Positions 44,985 to 48,487 of a stretch of 48,487 nt of DNA are shown here, piece after piece. The notes beneath the pieces are model-generated. The model was not told the DNA's origin, did not search any database, and saw only the letters and a list, made by a program, of their open reading frames with translations. Source of the stretch: Candidatus Moranbacteria bacterium RIFCSPHIGHO2_01_FULL_55_24 (GTDB lineage: Bacteria; Patescibacteriota; Minisyncoccia; Moranbacterales; UBA1568); assembly GCA_001786575.1 (NCBI GenBank), contig MFRW01000004.1:1-48487 (forward strand). Direction: 5' to 3'. Both the position numbers and the translations under genes were made by a program. The first letter of the stretch is position 1. Every line of letters begins with the position of its first letter.

Positions 44985-46109
44985 ATGAGTAATAAACAAA
45001 AGGTTGTCATTCTGCTGGTCGCTCTGGTGATTGCCGGGCTCGCCAGCTATTTTTTCTTCTGGAAGAAAGAGGCTCGCCAGCCGATCGAACTCGAGAAAAA
45101 GGGGCTGCCAGTCCAGACCGGACCTCTGAATGAAGGGAACATCAGCCCGATTTCCGGACTCCCGTGCGATAACTGGAACCGCCGCTCTATAGCGGTGATG
45201 CAGCCGGGAGACGTGACAGCGCGTCCGGCAGCCGGATTCGGAGCGGCGGATATGGTGATAGAGATGCCGGTCATTACGGCGTCCATCACGCGCCTCATGG
45301 GAATCTATATCTGCAATACCCCGCCGGAAGTCGGCTCGATGCGGAGCGCGCGCCATGACTTCATCCATCTTGCCAAGGGTCTCGACGCCATCTTCGTCTC
45401 ATGGGGACGCTCGGAATCGCATTCCGAGACCGATCCGGTCGGTCTTGCCAAGGGCATCCTCGACCGCAACGAAGTGGAGAACATCAACTGCAATGGCGAT
45501 GCGGGAAAATCCGCGAATGCCTGCCCGGTGAATCCCTGCTTCCGCAAGGAGGGGATGGCTCGCGGCGTGGACAGCGGCTACGGCAAACCGGCTGACTTCC
45601 TGGCCTGCGCCCAAAACTTCGGTTACCGCATGGAGAACAAATTCGTCGGATACAAACACGCCGCAGAAGCGCCAGTAGAGAACCGCGCCAAGGGCGGACA
45701 CTTGCGTGTCGCCTTCGCAGGCCCGTTCGCGGCGGAATATGATTACGATCAGGAGAGCAATAGCTACAAGCGCATCTGGGGCAATGTGGCGGATGTAGAT
45801 CGGAATACCAACGAACGTCTCGCGCCGAAAAACGTCGTCGTGATTATGGCTCAATCGGAACAGATCGAAGGGCAGTACAACAACCTGCAGCTGGGCGACC
45901 CGTGGTATGACCACACCGACAGCGGCGATGCGTTCTACTATATGAACGGGCAGGAAATCCGCGGTACCTGGAAGAAGGACAAGTCGAGTATCGACAGCAA
46001 GCTCTTCTTCCTCGACGAGTCGGGCAACGAGATCGCTTTCGTCCCGGGCCAGATCTGGGTCGAGGTGCTCGAGCCGGGCCAGAGCCTCCGATGGGTTCCT
46101 GTAAACTAG
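44985..46109 (+). CDS. DUF3048-type (YerB-like) membrane-anchored protein
   Basis: N-terminal TM; SPISGLPCDNWNRRSIAVMQPGDVTARPAAGFGAADMVIEMPV, GSMRSARHDFIHLAKGLDAIFVSWGRS. Confidence 0.82.
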   Translation: MSNKQKVVILLVALVIAGLASYFFFWKKEARQPIELEKKGLPVQTGPLNEGNISPISGLPCDNWNRRSIAVMQPGDVTARPAAGFGAADMVIEMPVITASITRLMGIYICNTPPEVGSMRSARHDFIHLAKGLDAIFVSWGRSESHSETDPVGLAKGILDRNEVENINCNGDAGKSANACPVNPCFRKEGMARGVDSGYGKPADFLACAQNFGYRMENKFVGYKHAAEAPVENRAKGGHLRVAFAGPFAAEYDYDQESNSYKRIWGNVADVDRNTNERLAPKNVVVIMAQSEQIEGQYNNLQLGDPWYDHTDSGDAFYYMNGQEIRGTWKKDKSSIDSKLFFLDESGNEIAFVPGQIWVEVLEPGQSLRWVPVN

Positions 46110-46130
46110 CCAAGAGCACATCATTGAGAA

Positions 46131-46159
46131 AAACAGCCCGGGCCTCGGGCTGTTTTGCT
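46131..46159 (+). terminator. Rho-independent terminator
   Basis: AACAGCCCGGGCCTCGGGCTGTTTTG. Confidence 0.75.
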
Positions 46160-46207
46160 ATACTAGGGGACTGGAGAGAGATTTGAATTTTCTAGAATCC
46201 GTACCAT

Positions 46208-47170
46208 ATGATCCGTTTCATTTCCGGCAACGATCTTTTCCTGCTTGGCCGGCGGCGCCGCGAGCTCCAAGAGGCTTTTCTCGCATCTTCTCCGGAAGCC
46301 GAGCTGTTCGTGTTCGATTTCGAGGATCAGGGCAGACCGGAGGATGTGAACCGTTTTTTTCAGGCGTGCGAGGCAGGGCTCTTCGCGGCTCCGAAAATGC
46401 TCATAGCGTTCCATCCGCTTGCGCTTGCGGCGGAAGCGGGCGAGCGTCTGGAAAAATTTCTGGAGACGGCGGCTCTCACGGAACGGGACGACGTGACGCT
46501 TCTTTTCATCGAACCGGGGAATCCCAAGAAGAGCGATCCGCTCATGAAGTGGTTCGCGAAGCATGCGCAAAGCGAAGTCCTCGCAGCGCTTGAAGAACGC
46601 GGACAGGAGAAGCTGGTTTTAGAAGAGCTCGCGCGCCTCGGATCCGGCGCACGCTTCTCTCGCGAAGGACTCCGGCTCTTCTTGGCGCGGGCAGGGAAGG
46701 ATACGGCGAACCTGTGTACGGAACTGGAGAAGCTGGCGCTGTATCGGGCAGGCGAAGAAATCCGCCCGGCAGATGTAGAGCTCATGGTCGGAAGCGATAA
46801 GGAAGACACTGTGTTCCAGGCACTCGATGCCCTCGCGCGCGGCGATCGGGGCACGGCGCTTCTCTTGTTCCGCAACGCAGCGGAAAACAAAGAAGGGGTA
46901 TTGCCGCTCCTCGCGCTCTGCGCCTGGCAGCTCCGGCAGTTCATGATGGTGCGTGAAGCCTCCGACAGTGGACTGCGGGAGAGCGGCCAGATAGCGAAGC
47001 AGACCGGGATCTCGCCATTCGTGGCGGGCAAAGCGCTTCGGGTGACGGGGGAGTTTCCGCTGGCGCGGACCCGGCGCGGACTCCGGATGCTGGCGGAAGC
47101 GGATCAGGAAATCAAGCGAGGCGATACCGATAGCCTGCTCGCACTCGATCTCTTTATCTCGCGCCTCTGA
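46208..47170 (+). CDS. holA: DNA polymerase III delta subunit
   Basis: MIRFISGNDLFLLGRRRRELQEAFL..., ALARGDRGTALLLFRNAAENKEGVLPLLALCAWQLRQFM. Confidence 0.85.
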   Translation: MIRFISGNDLFLLGRRRRELQEAFLASSPEAELFVFDFEDQGRPEDVNRFFQACEAGLFAAPKMLIAFHPLALAAEAGERLEKFLETAALTERDDVTLLFIEPGNPKKSDPLMKWFAKHAQSEVLAALEERGQEKLVLEELARLGSGARFSREGLRLFLARAGKDTANLCTELEKLALYRAGEEIRPADVELMVGSDKEDTVFQALDALARGDRGTALLLFRNAAENKEGVLPLLALCAWQLRQFMMVREASDSGLRESGQIAKQTGISPFVAGKALRVTGEFPLARTRRGLRMLAEADQEIKRGDTDSLLALDLFISRL

Positions 47171-47172
47171 AA

Positions 47173-47209
47173 AACCAAAAACCCTCTCCGGAAAGAGAGG
47201 GTTTTATTT
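47173..47209. terminator. Terminator hairpin between convergent holA and rpsT
   Basis: AAACCCTCTCCGGAAAGAGAGGGTTTTATTTTT. Confidence 0.8.
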
Positions 47210-47230
47210 TTTCGGTAAGGTGCGCCAGGA

Positions 47231-47500
47231 TTATTTCTGGGCCGCCTTTTTGACGAGAGCGTTCAGGCGGGACTTCTTGCGGGCAGCGGTATTCTTCTTG
47301 ATGATCTTCTTCTGGGCTGCCTTGTCGATAGCCTTCTGGGCTTTCTTGAACAGATCTTTGGCTTCGGAGAGGTTTCCGGCCTGGGCCGCCTCCCGGGTCT
47401 TGCGCACAGCGCTCTTGAGCACGCCCTTTACGATCTTGTTCTGGGCCGTCCGGCGCGCAGTCTGGCGCATGTACTTCTCGGCTGACTTCTTGATTGGCAT
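47231..47500 (-). CDS. rpsT: 30S ribosomal protein S20
   Basis: MPIKKSAEKYMRQTARRTAQNKIVKGVLKSAVRKTREA...KKNTAARKKSRLNALVKKA. Confidence 0.94.
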   Translation of the reverse strand: MPIKKSAEKYMRQTARRTAQNKIVKGVLKSAVRKTREAAQAGNLSEAKDLFKKAQKAIDKAAQKKIIKKNTAARKKSRLNALVKKAAQK

Positions 47501-47647
47501 ATCAATGCGATAATTTAGTGGCTAAATAACACGACGAACATGGATTTGAGACATACCCTTTCTACCATGCTTCACCTGTCTTGACAAGACGCGACTTTTT
47601 CCGCGGGAATGCCCGCGTGTTACAATGGGACGGAACGGAAAAACATT

Positions 47648-48214
47648 ATGATAGCGCGACTTTCAGGAAATATAGCGGCCATCAAGGGGAACAGCGTCAT
47701 CCTCATGGTCGGAGGCGTCGGATACCAGGTGGCTGTGACCGTATACGCTCTCGGCAAGCTCGCAGGCCAAGACGAAGTGATGCTTCACATCCACACCCAC
47801 GTGCGCGAAGACGCGCTCCTTCTCTATGGTTTTCTCGACGAGGAAGAGCTCCACATGTTCGAGCTTCTCATCACGATCTCCGGAATCGGCCCGAAAGTGG
47901 CCCTTTCCATCCTCTCGATTGCCGATACCAAGACCATCCGTACGGCTATCGTGAACAAGGACCCGAGCATCCTCTACCGGGTTTCCGGAGTGGGGAAGAA
48001 GACGGCCGAGCGTGTCATTATCGAGCTCCAGAACAAGGTAGAAGCGGTGGATCTCGCCGACCAGGAAGGGGCGCTCGCCGACCAGGAGGCCCTCGAAGCC
48101 CTTACGGCGCTCGGCTATTCTGTCACCCAGGCTCGCGATGCGTTGAAGCAGGTGCCGAAAGAAGGCGACATCAGCGGCCGCATCCGCCAGGCTCTCAAGA
48201 ATTTAGGCAAGTAG
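47648..48214 (+). CDS. ruvA: Holliday junction helicase RuvA
   Basis: MIARLSGNIAAIKGNSVILMVGGVGYQV, ISGIGPKVALSILS, VSGVGKKTAERVIIEL. ATG at 47648 (track start 47609). Confidence 0.95.
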   Translation: MIARLSGNIAAIKGNSVILMVGGVGYQVAVTVYALGKLAGQDEVMLHIHTHVREDALLLYGFLDEEELHMFELLITISGIGPKVALSILSIADTKTIRTAIVNKDPSILYRVSGVGKKTAERVIIELQNKVEAVDLADQEGALADQEALEALTALGYSVTQARDALKQVPKEGDISGRIRQALKNLGK

Positions 48215-48487
48215 ATGGACCAGCACGAGAATTTTCTCAAAACCCATGCCAAAGACGGGGGATTGCTCCAATCAGCGGCCTGGGGAGCGTTTCAGCGGGC
48301 TCTCGGCAAGGAGACGCTCCTCCTTGGAGATGGGAGTTCTTACTGTGCGCAGGGAATAACGGAGAAAGCCCCGCTTGCGAGTTTCATATATTTTCCGCGC
48401 GGGCCCGTAGTGGCTCCGGATGCCGGAGAGGAAGCGTTTCGGGCTATAGCGGAGGCAGGTTCGGAGAGTCAGGCCGCTTGGATCCGT
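48215..48487 (+). CDS. FemAB-like peptidyltransferase (partial, runs off right edge)
   Basis: MDQHENFLKTHAKDGGLLQSAAWGAFQRALGKETLLL...ASFIYFPRGPVV; FemAB/GNAT-like LLQS..WG.FQ start. Confidence 0.65.
   Translation, partial: MDQHENFLKTHAKDGGLLQSAAWGAFQRALGKETLLLGDGSSYCAQGITEKAPLASFIYFPRGPVVAPDAGEEAFRAIAEAGSESQAAWIR

Overview
48.5 kb chromosomal segment with gene content and style suggesting a Patescibacteria/CPR-like genome (taxonomy is inference). It spans a probable oriC: rpmH-rnpA-yidC-jag run leftward, dnaA-dnaN-DUF721/DciA-like run rightward. Also present: nine tRNA genes, nrdAB, an Fe/Mn-SOD-like gene, an exopolysaccharide locus (flippase, two GT2, two O-antigen ligase-like proteins), PBP1A, an ATP-grasp cluster with a retropepsin-like domain and a 7TM protein, ruvC/ruvB/ruvA, a PilB/GspE ATPase, polA, mutM, holA, rpsT, tsaE, a HigBA-like module, and a promoter-to-terminator unit that looks like an unannotated structured ncRNA. 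The most striking signal is at the left edge. Eleven identical 18-bp palindromes ATGTTCCACGTGGAACAT, each containing a perfect parS-type ParB site (TGTTCCACGTGGAACA), lie inside an uninterrupted minus-strand reading frame (1121 to the window edge) encoding an O-antigen ligase/polymerase-like membrane protein. They are read in all three frames (MFHVEH / NVPRGT / CSTWN) and sit in loops between predicted TM helices. The ORF track misses this gene because it has no stop inside the window. All calls come from reading the sequence; no database searches were run.
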